Source: Mitosporidium daphniae | Taxonomy: Eukaryota > Microsporidia | Direction: 5' to 3' | Length of the DNA stretch: 64,000 nucleotides | Assembly (NCBI RefSeq): GCF_000760515.2 | Contig: NW_013546645.1 | Location: forward strand, 1-64,000 | Part shown: piece after piece, positions 9,528 to 19,936 of the stretch | How positions within the stretch are numbered: position 1 is the stretch's first letter | How the letters are laid out: every line of letters starts with the position of its first letter | The notes under the pieces: model-generated | Database searches by the model: none | Seen by the model: the letters and a program-made list of their open reading frames with translations, nothing else | Told to the model about the DNA's origin: nothing | Program-made: the position numbers and the translations under genes

Positions 9528-12393
9528 ATGAACATTTCTCTTCTTCTCCAAAATACACTCTCCCCAGATCAGGCATTAAGGGAATCTGCAACGGTGACGT
9601 TGGAGCGAGCATCGGTTGAAAATTTCGGTGTATATATCCAGCTCCTTGCAGCAGAGCTTGCAAACGCAGATGCACAGCAGCATTTACGTGTTGCCGCGGG
9701 CGTGGCATTGAAGAACTCCCTTAGCTCCAAAAAAGACCCCATAAAACGAAACCAACAGGCCCAGAGATGGACAGCATTGGATGCTACGCTAAAGACCTCC
9801 ATCAAGTCTGTAATCATCAACACTATGGCATCGGCAAATATTTCAAACACCGTTGGAACCACACTAGCCCAAGTCCTTGCGTCAATTGCCGGCATTGAAC
9901 TCCCTCGTAATGAATGGCCAGAGCTAATTCCACTGTTACTTCAGAATGTAACCAATGTTGGGAGTCCAAACACACTTCGTCGCACCACACTTGAGGCAAT
10001 CGGCTTCATGTGTGAAGATATCGAACACTGGGTACTAGCGCCCTGGTCTTCCCAAATCCTCACAGCCGTCATTCAAGGGGCAAGAAAAGAGGAGCTCGAT
10101 AGTGCAGTTCGCTTGGCCGCCATCACTTCCCTTAACAATTCCCTTTTGTTTGTGGCCACTCATTTTGAAAATGAAACGGAGCGGAATTTTCTGATGACAG
10201 TAGTGTGCGAAGCAACTCAATCGCTATGCGAGTCTATTGCTGTTGCTGCTTTTGAGTGTCTTGTTTCTATCATGACACTCTATTATCAACATATGGCCTC
10301 GTACATGACACATGGTCTATTTATTGCGACCATCGAAGCGATGAAGGTTACCCGCACCGCGATTGCTCTTCAAGCGATTGAATTCTGGTCAACGGTATGC
10401 GAATCGGAGATTGATCGCCTTATTGAACGCGATTCTGACCCTTCGACGCCCGTTTTTTATTTTGCCAAGGCCGCAGCGCCGCTGGTCCTTCCAACACTTT
10501 TAGAGCTACTTGTAAAAAGCAAAGAGGAGCAAGATGCCGACGAAGGTGGCGAGGGCGACAATGGCGAAGATTGGACGGTCTCAAAGGCAGCAGCTACCTC
10601 TCTTTCGCTCTTTGCGGGATGTGTGCAGGATGAGCTTCTATCAATTGGCAATGGGGCTGTTTTTTCATTTATTGAACGCAACATTGCAAAAGCTGATGAT
10701 TGGGCTGCCCGTGAAGCGGCCCTGATGGCGTTTGGATCGATTCTTGATGGACCACCACCCGCTTATACACGGCAATATGCCCAAGGGGCCATGCCCACTT
10801 TTTATTCTTTAGTGCTCAACGACACTTCGCTTGCTGTCAGAGAATCTGCCGCCTGGTACATCTCAAGAGTTTGCGAGCTACTGTGCAATTCTGCTATTGG
10901 CAGCAACGAGCAAGCATCTGGGTTTCACCGAAATGACGCCATCATCAACTCTTTTCTTGATATCAATTCGCTGGTAACGACATTGGAGTCCTTGCTTTCA
11001 GCACACCCTCGAGTGGCATTTCATGCTGCAACGGGATTTATGCATCTCGGCGCAGTTATTGCCGAGGATTCTGCTTCCGGGTTTCCTCCCACAAACATTC
11101 TTTCTCCTTTTCTTCCAAAATGCTTTATGTCTCTCTTCAATTCCTCAATGTAGCCTTTTTTTTTGATTTTTATTATTAGGCGGGCAGATGTTGATGACCA
11201 AAACCTGCGCTCCGTCTTTTTCCAAGCAATGTCTGCATTGATAGATAGTGCTGCAATTGTAAGGACCCACAGCATCACAAATTATTTAGGATTGCGAGAC
11301 CATGGTCCTTCAGCTGACAGAGTCTATTCTGGGCCAGCTTGAGTATGCCCTTTCACTTGTCGGAAATGCCATTAATTTTGACGATTTGATTCGAATTGCG
11401 GATGCCCAGTCAAATTACTGCTTGCTTTTACAATCTGCGTTCAACCGATTGCGCGAAGCTTCATCCTCAATTTCAGACAGGGCCATGGCAGTCTTTCTGT
11501 CGCTTTTAAATTCACCCGTTTGTTGCAAGAATACGTCGCTTCATGAGGACGTTTTGATGGTAATCGATGCACTGTTTGCTGCAGTCGACAAGGAAAAGAG
11601 CTCCTCCTATTTTACATATTTTTATCCCAAGATTATGGAGGTTATTGGCGGTAAAGGGTTTGCAGTCAACCCTCAAGAATCTACTCTGATTTCCGTTGCC
11701 GCAGGAATTATAGGCGAGTTTTTCAGGTCTCTCCCAAAAGATGTGGTCTCAAATTACAGTCTGGAGGTCATTTCATCGCTTTTGGAAGTTATAAAGGTGC
11801 GTGCGTGTTTTTACTTTCAATTCTAGGACGAATCCTTTAATAGAAATGTCAAAATTACAGCAATAAGCTCCATTGGAGACATTATTGACTCAATGGGGAC
11901 GGCCATTCTGCCTTCACTATCTGCAATACAAATGATGCTTGTAGAGGGTGAATCGGTGGCTTCGACGCTTCCAAGATATTCACTAGATGATCTTGACTAT
12001 ATTTCAGAGCTTCGTGAAAAGCTACTTCACACGTGGACATTTATCATCCATATGGCGATGGAGTCTAACAATTTGGAGCTACTCAATAGTATCGCGCCGA
12101 ATGTCATCTCGTTGGTTCATTCTGTCTCCCAGGACGATGATTCAAGCGAAGCGGCTATTCGTGCCTCAATCGGAACGCTAGGGTGAGTTTTTGTCCATTC
12201 AAATTCTCAATGTAGGGATATGGGCCAAGTTCTTTTGCGGAACCAACTAACCACGCCATGGATGCGCTCATTTATTCGTGACCATCTTAAGCGGGGCGCC
12301 AATGCCGAATCAACAATTACAATAGCCACCTGGGCATACAAGGTTTGTCATCTTTGTTCACCTCCAATTTAGCAACTATTCAATGACCAATAA
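9528..12393 (+). CDS. KAP95: Importin beta-1 (Kap95)
   Basis: Nuclear import receptor built of HEAT repeats. Six exons (9528-11149, 11180-11258, 11290-11796, 11827-12182, 12216-12342, 12373-12393) give 903 residues, slightly above the usual 860-880. Introns are 30, 31, 30, 33 and 30 nt. The N-terminus follows the family: LLQNTLSPDQALRESAT, AAGVALKNSL, then the R-W-x-x-L-D segment. An acidic loop (EEQDADEGGEGDNGEDW) matches the Kap95 acidic loop in HEAT 8 that interacts with Ran. The last exon encodes only six residues plus stop; the penultimate splice restores the conserved end ATWAYKQLFND. Confidence 0.92.
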
Positions 12394-12598
12394 AAAGCTG
12401 AAAATCTTTCGTAGGGTTGCTCCAATTTACAAGTTAATCGTGATGGTGGGTGGCCCCAAGCATTGCAAACATTTCAAATAAAATCTTAAATTCGGTTTAA
12501 CTTGACCGACCCGCTTACCCCTGGCGGAGGAACTTTACCTGCGCAAGCCAGCCGATTTTTGGAAACTCATATTCAGCGAATCCCTTGCATCACCTCAA

Positions 12599-14812
12599 AT
12601 GCGCAAAAATTCGGTTCCAAACCCGGATCCCTCCTCTGCGATGTCTGTCGAAAATGTGGATGAATTTTTGGTCTCCTTGAGTGGAAAGGAGTATCCCTGG
12701 AGGCAACAGCAGCCTTCCCTTTTAAATGGAGTGGGCCTCCATGGAAAGTCTTTCAGTGACATGCAGACGACGCATCCTCTCTCGCTGAACCTATCTATCC
12801 TCGACTTTTCTCCTCTTCAAGAGAGACGTGCCCATCATGAGAGCATAATTTCTCCCTTGGCTTCTCGCGTATTTTCTGTGGAAATCTCACAATCTGATTC
12901 CGAGCTTATCATGGAGACGCAAAGAGAGTGTTCACTCAAAGCAATTCAAGAAACTCAGCACCGGAATGCGCACGATTTTTGTAATCTCACTGAAAATGAG
13001 GCTAGCATGCCATCTTCGGGAGAATGGATTGCATCGACTCAGCGAGAGAACATGCCCTTGAGGGTTTTAGAGAACATTGTTACCACCCCATTGACGAAGA
13101 AATCGGTCCGTGAAACCCCCTACAAAGCCGATGTTATACTCGAAACTCCACTCATTAAAAGAAGAATCTCCCAAACCCCGATTCAAAAAAGATGCAACGC
13201 AGATTCCGTTTCCAGCTCCATTTTAACTTGTCATTCCCCAAGTAAAACTAATGTGCCATCTTTTCCCTGCCTGTATAATGACGATATCTCAATTAGAGAG
13301 GACACTGCTTCAATTGGATTGGACGATACCTATGCCAAGCCTAGCTGTTTATCTCCCATTATCGACCATCCTGATAAAACATTTCCAGAGGCGATATATT
13401 CGAACATTGAACCCTCACTTTTTCCAGAGCCTTGTTTGCCTGCATCTATTGCGCTCTCTCCTGCAGAGAACAATCCCTTGGCAAAATTTATACTTGGGAA
13501 TTCACTTTTAGGGAGAGTTGAAAAATCTTGCGACCATGCCGAAATCTGCAGCTCGAACTTGCCAACGACTCCATTGATACGGAAAAAAGGAAACTCAAAA
13601 CCAATCCTGCCATCCATTTCATCAACCTCAAAGACCTGTAAGGAAATACTTGCAAGGCTTTCAGTTAAAAAGGTAGAGGCGCTAAACCCGGCTGTCGCCA
13701 ATAAAAAAGATGTGGAATTTTCGAAATGCTCACTTTCTTGCCTCGGACTTGCATGGGCTCCAAACAAATCGATTCCTTCGATTTTTTCTCCATATAGACT
13801 TGTAGGAAAGGGCAAAAAATGGGTAGCACCCATTTCTTCTAGCACAAGCTACAAAATCACCTCGCAGACTGATGAGCTCATTGAAATCTTGGTCGAATCA
13901 ACGCCAAATGTGATAAAGTCAACCCGCCGTTTGCTTGTTGACGAAAAATTGCAAATCGATGGTTTTCGTTTGTCTCATGGATCCGAGTATTTTATTAGAA
14001 AGGGCAGGTCGAGCGGATGGAGGAAGGCCAAATTAGTTGGGCTTCTTATGGGATCAAACGATAAGGTGGTTGGAAAATTGGGCGATATCTCATTTTCATT
14101 TTTTTGTGGAAACGAAGTGATCGCCATTTCATCTCTTAAGGATATTTCGGTTTCGTTTGATCCCTCTTTTTCGATTTCTTCGGAAGCACATGAGATCCCC
14201 AAATCTACTCTAAAAAAGAAACCTTGCGTTGCTAAACTTAGAAGCGTAGTTTCCAGCTATTTTTGTATCACTGGGAGTAAAACAATGAAAAAGGCATCTG
14301 TCGATCAATGTGGTAAACAATTGTCCACATTGCCTTTACTGATAAGGGCTATCGAGGCTGGTAGTGAAATTCCCCTTGTAATTCTATTTTCTACCACAAA
14401 AAAGAAACAACTCCACTTGTCGCTTGAATATCTATCAAGCTATGCGCATAGGACGGCAAAGCTTTTGGCAGCCGCCGCTGCTGCGATCACTCATCGGCGT
14501 AAAAATATTATTTTTAGGCTCTTCCCATCAGAACCACAAATGCAGTGGACCGTTGATTCCTTATCTGTTCCTTTTCCATGTTTTGGGGAATGGGCTGTGG
14601 TCGGTCCAAGTAGCGAGTGGAGATATATACTGCAATCCGGTGGTGCTTCATTGCAGGACGATAAATCCTCTTGTAAGAATGTTCTTCTTGTCGGAAAGAG
14701 CGTTTCGGAGATATCCTCTTTTGATTCGTTTGAAGGGAAACTCGTTTTCACCACGGAGACACTTTCACGAATGATCATTGACCGTCTTGTGTCAGTACTT
14801 GTGTCCGTTTGA
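12599..14812 (+). CDS. Candidate checkpoint adaptor (Rad9/Crb2/53BP1-like)
   Basis: This 737-residue product is not firmly recognised. The N-terminal half is low-complexity and rich in S/T, with clustered ETQ/STQ sites around residues 105-150 and repeated T-P motifs (ETPLIKRR, QTPIQKR). Residues about 430-520 look like a small beta-rich module. The C-terminal ~220 residues contain a long Ala-rich helix and an ending (EWRYILQSGG, then GKLVFTTETLSRMIIDRL) that suggests tandem BRCT repeats. That order (SQ/TQ and TP sites, Tudor-like, double BRCT) is the layout of Crb2/53BP1/Rad9. No diagnostic motif is unambiguous, so this stays a hypothesis. The upstream frame contains no in-frame ATG before a stop. 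Confidence 0.4.
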   Translation: MRKNSVPNPDPSSAMSVENVDEFLVSLSGKEYPWRQQQPSLLNGVGLHGKSFSDMQTTHPLSLNLSILDFSPLQERRAHHESIISPLASRVFSVEISQSDSELIMETQRECSLKAIQETQHRNAHDFCNLTENEASMPSSGEWIASTQRENMPLRVLENIVTTPLTKKSVRETPYKADVILETPLIKRRISQTPIQKRCNADSVSSSILTCHSPSKTNVPSFPCLYNDDISIREDTASIGLDDTYAKPSCLSPIIDHPDKTFPEAIYSNIEPSLFPEPCLPASIALSPAENNPLAKFILGNSLLGRVEKSCDHAEICSSNLPTTPLIRKKGNSKPILPSISSTSKTCKEILARLSVKKVEALNPAVANKKDVEFSKCSLSCLGLAWAPNKSIPSIFSPYRLVGKGKKWVAPISSSTSYKITSQTDELIEILVESTPNVIKSTRRLLVDEKLQIDGFRLSHGSEYFIRKGRSSGWRKAKLVGLLMGSNDKVVGKLGDISFSFFCGNEVIAISSLKDISVSFDPSFSISSEAHEIPKSTLKKKPCVAKLRSVVSSYFCITGSKTMKKASVDQCGKQLSTLPLLIRAIEAGSEIPLVILFSTTKKKQLHLSLEYLSSYAHRTAKLLAAAAAAITHRRKNIIFRLFPSEPQMQWTVDSLSVPFPCFGEWAVVGPSSEWRYILQSGGASLQDDKSSCKNVLLVGKSVSEISSFDSFEGKLVFTTETLSRMIIDRLVSVLVSV

Positions 14813-15089
14813 ACCTTGGTTAGGGCTGAGGCCAGGGTTAGGAGCTACCTTTTAACCTTTAAAAGTTGTGAATAAATGTTTAATATTAAAGTTACTCCAA
14901 CATTGCACCGATTGTGCTTGTTTTAAATAACGAAAGGCTCACCAACTCCGTTTCACATCTAAAATACTTTTCACTGATCTTTACTTTTTTAAACTCTCAA
15001 TTTATTTTTGCTAATTAATTTAAAATTACGGTTGCACCAATAGCGAATGGTGTAAGTATAATTTCTGTTTTAAGTCCGGGGCTTCTGGT

Positions 15090-16433
15090 ATGCGTAAAAC
15101 AACCAGAGCTTTTTTAATTGTCCTTCATGGCTTTTTGGGCCTGACCCTCGCCTATTCTATTCGTATTATTCTATCCCCTGCAATCATGCGCTTAACCAAG
15201 ATGCATGGGTGGGACGAAGGTCTTCAGGGAATTTTGCTTTCTGCTTTCTATTGGGGATATATGGTGCTTCAGGTCCCCGGCGGCTACCTTTCCCATCGTT
15301 TTGGGGCTAAATGGGTCATGGTACTTTCTCTTTTAGGCTCTGCCTTGCTAAATTCCGTGATCCCTATTCTCGGATCGAGCCTTGAACTTTCCTTCCTTGT
15401 TCGCTTTGCTTGTGGCCTTTTGCAGGGCATGTATTGGGTCTCGACGCTCAATATAATTTCAACCTGGGTCTCCAAAGCACAAATGTCTCTTGCCGTTTCA
15501 TTCGCTCTTGCCGGACAGCACTTTGGAAGCGCTTTAATCCAGGGGCTTTACGCGCCAATTGCCTCTGCTTTCCAATGGTATACTCCATTCCATTTGTTGA
15601 CCGGACTCACCATTCTATGGACCATCTCTTGGACCTTTTTTGGGAAAAGCCGTCTCTCGGAATCAGATAAAAGAGAAGAGGCAATGTCTTCGATAGACTC
15701 GGAGCGCTCCTCGATAGCTCAGTCCGATGCGCCTGGTCAAGACTTGACCTTCAAAGAAACACTTTCTTACAAAGAGGTATGGGCCTTTGTGATTGTATTG
15801 TTCTGCTACAACTGGTCCTTCTACTTTCTCGTCAGCTATTTGGTCAAATTCCTACATCTTCATCTCGGATTTTCTGAAACCACCTCTGGTTTGTATTCGT
15901 TCTCTGCATATGGCCTCTTATGTCTTTCGCTGACTGCAAGTGGAAAATTTACGTCTGCCGTCATTGCTAGCGGCAAAATGAACGTAACAAAAGTTCGAAA
16001 ATACGGCGTTGCCATTGGCATAATTCCATCGGCAGTTTTGATTTTCCTCATCCCTGTGCTCTATAATTATGTATCCGCATCTGCCTTGGCAGCCATTTTG
16101 GTCGCTGCGATTGCCATCTCTGGAATTGCTCATGGTTCGTTTATGACCAATCCTGTTGACTTGAATCCCATTAATCCTGGTGTCATTGGCGGCCTTGGAA
16201 ATACGATTGCCACGATTCCCGGAATAATAGTTCCCATTATTAATGGCGCAATTCTTAATTCTGGCGGCTGCTCCACAGACCCTATATCATTGCAATGCTG
16301 GAATGCATGGAGAATTTTATTTATAGTTTCTGGATCCCTTTATGTGGTTGGCCTAGCCGTTTGGCTCGCGTTTTCTTCTGGAAAACCGTTGAACCAAGAA
16401 TCAAAGAGAGTTTCCAAATTAATTCCATATTAA
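15090..16433 (+). CDS. Major facilitator transporter, SLC17-like anion symporter
   Basis: A 447-residue protein with about 12 membrane segments and no intron. It carries SLC17-like signatures: GWDEGLQGILLSAFYWGYMV after TM1, then QVPGGYLSHRFGAK (MFS motif A region), and in the C-terminal half DLNPINPGVIGGLGNTIAT, equivalent to the ANHxDIxPxYAGxLxGxxNT motif. Family members move organic anions or phosphate with H+ or Na+; the substrate here is unknown. The cytoplasmic loop between the two halves is short and Ser/acid-rich. The 277-bp upstream gap contains AGGGTTAGG at 14834. Confidence 0.8.
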   Translation: MRKTTRAFLIVLHGFLGLTLAYSIRIILSPAIMRLTKMHGWDEGLQGILLSAFYWGYMVLQVPGGYLSHRFGAKWVMVLSLLGSALLNSVIPILGSSLELSFLVRFACGLLQGMYWVSTLNIISTWVSKAQMSLAVSFALAGQHFGSALIQGLYAPIASAFQWYTPFHLLTGLTILWTISWTFFGKSRLSESDKREEAMSSIDSERSSIAQSDAPGQDLTFKETLSYKEVWAFVIVLFCYNWSFYFLVSYLVKFLHLHLGFSETTSGLYSFSAYGLLCLSLTASGKFTSAVIASGKMNVTKVRKYGVAIGIIPSAVLIFLIPVLYNYVSASALAAILVAAIAISGIAHGSFMTNPVDLNPINPGVIGGLGNTIATIPGIIVPIINGAILNSGGCSTDPISLQCWNAWRILFIVSGSLYVVGLAVWLAFSSGKPLNQESKRVSKLIPY

Positions 16434-16457
16434 ATTCCATTAAATTTTAATTTTTCG

Positions 16458-16994
16458 ATGAATGCCGGATGGCAATTGGATGACTTTCTGGAGATAGTAG
16501 AGTGCCTTCCGCAAGAAATCCGCTCATCGTTTTCCCAAATGACCGAGAGGGACAAAGAATTTGATGGAATAAACAAGTCGTTGGTCAGACAAAGACAAAA
16601 GCTGCTTGGTGAGGTGCAAGGAAGCAATCCAAATATTCTCAAGTTGGTTGAGAAAATTTCCAAGGATGAGCAGACTGCATTCTCGATGCTTGACGGAAAG
16701 ATCTCAATTTGCCAGAACTTGATCTCTACATTGGAGGCATATATGCCGATTCTTCAGGCGGAAATCCAGAAAAGCTGTGGTTCCTCCGGAGGCACTTTCC
16801 ATCAGCCCAATCCTGTAAGTATGAGTGTCAATTCGGCCCCCTCTCCTGTTTCCAATTTGGGGCTGTCAAGAGGATCTACACAGTCGCCGATAAACAGTGC
16901 ATCCTCTCCGTTACCCTTTAATCGGGCATTGACACCCATACAAAACGACTCTAGACGAGCTTCAAGTGTAGACCCTGTGAGGCATGTAAGCTGA
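16458..16994 (+). CDS. ING N-terminal-domain protein without PHD finger
   Basis: Residues 1-100 match the inhibitor-of-growth histone-binding helical hairpin: LDDFLEIVECLPQEIRSSF and a following heptad-rich helix (QMTERDKEFDGINKSLVRQR). ING subunits bridge NuA4, HBO1 or Rpd3 complexes to H3K4me3 by a C-terminal PHD finger. Here the remaining 80 residues are a Ser/Pro/Asn-rich tail that ends at a stop at 16992, with no Cys/His zinc ligands. The next 79 bp to Yju2 cannot encode a PHD finger, and no splice site extends the frame. The protein could be a complex scaffold that has lost its reader module. Confidence 0.7.
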   Translation: MNAGWQLDDFLEIVECLPQEIRSSFSQMTERDKEFDGINKSLVRQRQKLLGEVQGSNPNILKLVEKISKDEQTAFSMLDGKISICQNLISTLEAYMPILQAEIQKSCGSSGGTFHQPNPVSMSVNSAPSPVSNLGLSRGSTQSPINSASSPLPFNRALTPIQNDSRRASSVDPVRHVS

Positions 16995-17073
16995 TAGGCA
17001 AGCAAACCCGGTCGATTCCACTTTTTTCTGTAATAAATAGAGCTAAATTTTAAATAAATTTTATTCCTTAATA

Positions 17074-17802
17074 ATGTCTGAAAGGAAGGTTATCAACAAG
17101 TACATCCCTTCAAACTACAACCCGGATGTTGGACTTCCCTCATCACGTCGAGGGAGGGGCCACGTAGTAAGAGTTATGGCGCCATACTCTATGAAATGCC
17201 TTACATGTTCCGAATATATTTATAAAGGAAAGAAATTTAATGCCAGAAAAGAAACCGTCTGGGAAGAGGATTATTTGGGTGTCAAGATTTTTCGTTTCTA
17301 CGTACGATGTCCAATGTGTTCTGCAGAAATAACATACAAGACCGATCCCCAAAATAGAGACTACGCCGCAGAGCATGGGGCAATACGGAACTTTGAACCA
17401 TGGCGAGAAGAGGCAAAAAATGCGGAGGAGCTGAAAAGGCTACGGACGCTTGAAGAAGAAGGCGATCCAATGAAGGCTCTTGAAAATAAGACCTTTGATT
17501 CTAAGCGAGAGATTGACATCATGGATGCTCTGGACGACGTTAGACTATTGAATGCAGCGCATGAAAAGGTTGATCTCGATGCTTTGCTACAAAGCATTTC
17601 CAACAGGAAAACAATAGAGGAGCTCGAAACAGAAGCCAGACTAAAACGGGAGCAAGACGAGGACGATGAAATTATCAAAGCTGCGTTTGCAAGTAAGAAG
17701 ATAAGGATTTCAAAAAAGCCATTCGAAGCGGGGCCCAAGCTTCTCTCATCCCTTTGCAGCTCGATTAGCCCAAGTTCTCTCGGAATTATATTGAAAAAAT
17801 AA
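17074..17802 (+). CDS. YJU2: Splicing factor Yju2 (Cwc16 / CCDC94)
   Basis: Component of the NineTeen complex that helps position the branch helix in step 1 of splicing. The product has 242 residues and no intron. It opens with the conserved block MSERKVINKYIPSNYNP. The zinc site is two Cys pairs, MKCLTC and VRCPMC, around GKKFNARKE. ITYKTDPQNRDYAAEHGA, NFEPWREE and the long charged helix follow as in Yju2. The WEEDYLGVKIFRFYV stretch separates Yju2 from the CCDC130 branch. An AAATTTTAAATAAATTTTA box sits about 10-30 bp before the ATG. Confidence 0.93.
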   Translation: MSERKVINKYIPSNYNPDVGLPSSRRGRGHVVRVMAPYSMKCLTCSEYIYKGKKFNARKETVWEEDYLGVKIFRFYVRCPMCSAEITYKTDPQNRDYAAEHGAIRNFEPWREEAKNAEELKRLRTLEEEGDPMKALENKTFDSKREIDIMDALDDVRLLNAAHEKVDLDALLQSISNRKTIEELETEARLKREQDEDDEIIKAAFASKKIRISKKPFEAGPKLLSSLCSSISPSSLGIILKK

Positions 17803-17969
17803 AATTTGTAAATTTATGTGCTTCCACCGGCAGGCAGGATGAGAGAACACCTAGATAGCGATTTTTGCACAAAGGAGTGGCTATCATAGGTCAAAACGGG
17901 ATTAAACTTTATCGGAATGTTACTGGGAGTCCTGAAATAAATTGATTAAACTTCAGTAAAATTTTAATC

Positions 17970-18755
17970 ATGTCGCCTACACAGAGCAATCCTACATATC
18001 ATTACAAATTGGTGTTACTAGGTTCGCAGTGTGTTTTTAAGCCCTAGGCGAGTCTGCTGTCGGAAAATCTTCACTTGTGCTCAGGTTTGTTCGCGGACGA
18101 TTTATGGAAAATCAGGAGAGTACCATTGGAGGTTCGTTATTTTAACTGCTTATGTGTGACAAGCGTCCTTTTTGACCCAGTCGCTGGCCCTTAAAAGCAA
18201 CCCAAATGTAATCATCAAATTTGAGATTTGGGACACAGCCGGGCAAGAACGATATCACTCTCTTGCTCCGATGTATTACAGGGGCGCACATGCTGCGGTT
18301 GTGGTTTACGATGTGACGTCAAAAGTAAGTCGATGGCCATCACTTTCTACGCAAATAGTCCTCCTTTGAAAGGGCAAAAGGGTGGGTAGACGAACTGCGT
18401 GCACATACACCACATAACCAGAAGAGGGTTGTTGCTCTTGTTGGAAACAAGGCAGACTTGCTTTCCTCAATCGAAGAGTTGGGGCAATCAACATCCAGAA
18501 GCTCTATTGTCTCAAAAGAAGAGGCAGAGCAATTTGCAGCGGATAATGGGCTGATTTTCTATGAGGCATCTGCAAAAAATGGATCAAATGTCCAAGAGCT
18601 ATTTGAATCAATTGGTAATTGATAAGCCGTTAATTATAGCCGAATTACTGCCGAAAAACGAATCGACAAAGGCTACAATGCACCGAAGTAACATAAGCCT
18701 CGCATCTTCCACGGGTCGAGCCTCGTCCTCCTCAGTGAGCAGTAGCTGCTGTTAA
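17970..18755 (+). CDS. Rab5-type GTPase (Vps21/Ypt5)
   Basis: Early-endosomal Rab. Exons 17970-18021, 18048-18131, 18164-18324, 18359-18614 and 18640-18755 give 222 residues; introns are 26, 32, 34 and 25 nt. The first splice falls inside the P-loop codon and restores [14 protein letters not shown]. All G motifs are intact: QESTIG effector loop, [16 protein letters not shown], and ASAKNG. The combination FxTQ after switch I with [11 protein letters not shown] is Rab5-specific. The protein ends in Cys-Cys for double geranylgeranylation. Introns interrupt the gene next to each early GTP-binding motif. Confidence 0.95.
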
Positions 18756-18817
18756 ATTGTAAAATTAAAATTTGGTCAAGTTGAGGTCTAATTTGGTTAC
18801 CTATTGAAGCAATTGTA

Positions 18818-19821
18818 ATGGTCACTGCCTTTCAGTTGACGGGTTACGACATTTTCGCAAAACTTTCCAACGAGGCTGTGGCAGGATTTACGGCGGGGGC
18901 ATGTGCTTCCATGGTCCTCCACCCCTTTGACTATGTCAAGGTCAAACTTCAAGGTAATCACGTTTTGTGTCGTTATGTCTAGTTCACGATGGCATTCGCG
19001 CAAGAGACCTACTTGAGGCTAATTCGCAATCCACCTTCTCGTTTATCAAAAGAAGCATAAAGGCTAATGGAATAATGTCCTTCTACCAGGGGGTTGGATG
19101 CAATGTTTTTGCTGCCTCATGTACGTGGGGAACCTATTTTGTATTGTAAATGTATTTTCTTATTTCAGGTACCGGGTAGCTAAAAGAGAATTCGGGTCTA
19201 TTTTGCAGAACAAGTATCCCAACTTGACGGTATTTTTATCATCGAGCGTTTCAGGTAATTTGTGGCATTTAAGCTTAAGGAGCCATATGCACATTAATAA
19301 TGAATCCACTTTGGGTTCTGAAGACCAGAGCTATTCTTGACTCTTCAAGAAAATCTTATTTCAGTAAGCTAAATCGGTTGACGCTAGGATTATTTGGTGA
19401 AATTGGCGGGTTTAAGATGCCTTCGGGATATTACGCTGGCCTTGGGCCGGGTCTTTTTTCATGCCTCCATGGTGGAGTGTACTTTTTGGCATACGAAAAG
19501 CTAAAGGGCTTAAGACCCTTTGCCTTAAAAGCGCAGCTAGATGACATCGAGATTGCATCCTATTCGTTTTTGTCCAAAATTTCGGCCACGGTTTCCACAT
19601 ATCCTCTTCAACTGCTGCGATCTCGATTGCAAGATGCAAGGGGCGACACGACGGGAAAACTATATAACAACGGGATGCTTGAAGCAATTTCTCGCATCTA
19701 CTCTAGAGAGGGTGTTCGGGGCTTTTATAAGGGGATTTTGACGTCTTTTCTTAAAATCGTACCAAGCAGCATGATTACCCTTGTCGTTTATGAAAAAGTA
19801 CAAAAGTCACTTTCTTGTTAA
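18818..19821 (+). CDS. Mitochondrial carrier, FAD/folate type (Flx1/SLC25A32-like)
   Basis: Inner-membrane carrier of 308 residues from exons 18818-18953, 18983-19145, 19169-19254 and 19280-19821; introns are 29, 23 and 25 nt. The three carrier signatures are PFDYVKVKLQ, NPLWVLKTRA and YPLQLLRSRLQD. The tryptophan in the second signature (PLWV) and GPGLFSCLHGGVYFLAYE are characteristic of the Flx1 / SLC25A32 / pyrimidine-carrier clade. Flx1 supplies FAD to mitochondria, so its presence would fit functional flavoenzymes. A pyrimidine-nucleotide or NAD carrier remains possible. Confidence 0.82.
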
Positions 19822-19936
19822 GCGGCTGATGGCGCCCTTCCCTACCTAGCGAAATGCTTTTTTGCACCTGGGAACTGGCGTTTATTTAAGTGCCTTAGAG
19901 ATACGCTTCTTTTTAATTTCCAATTCAATAAAGCTT

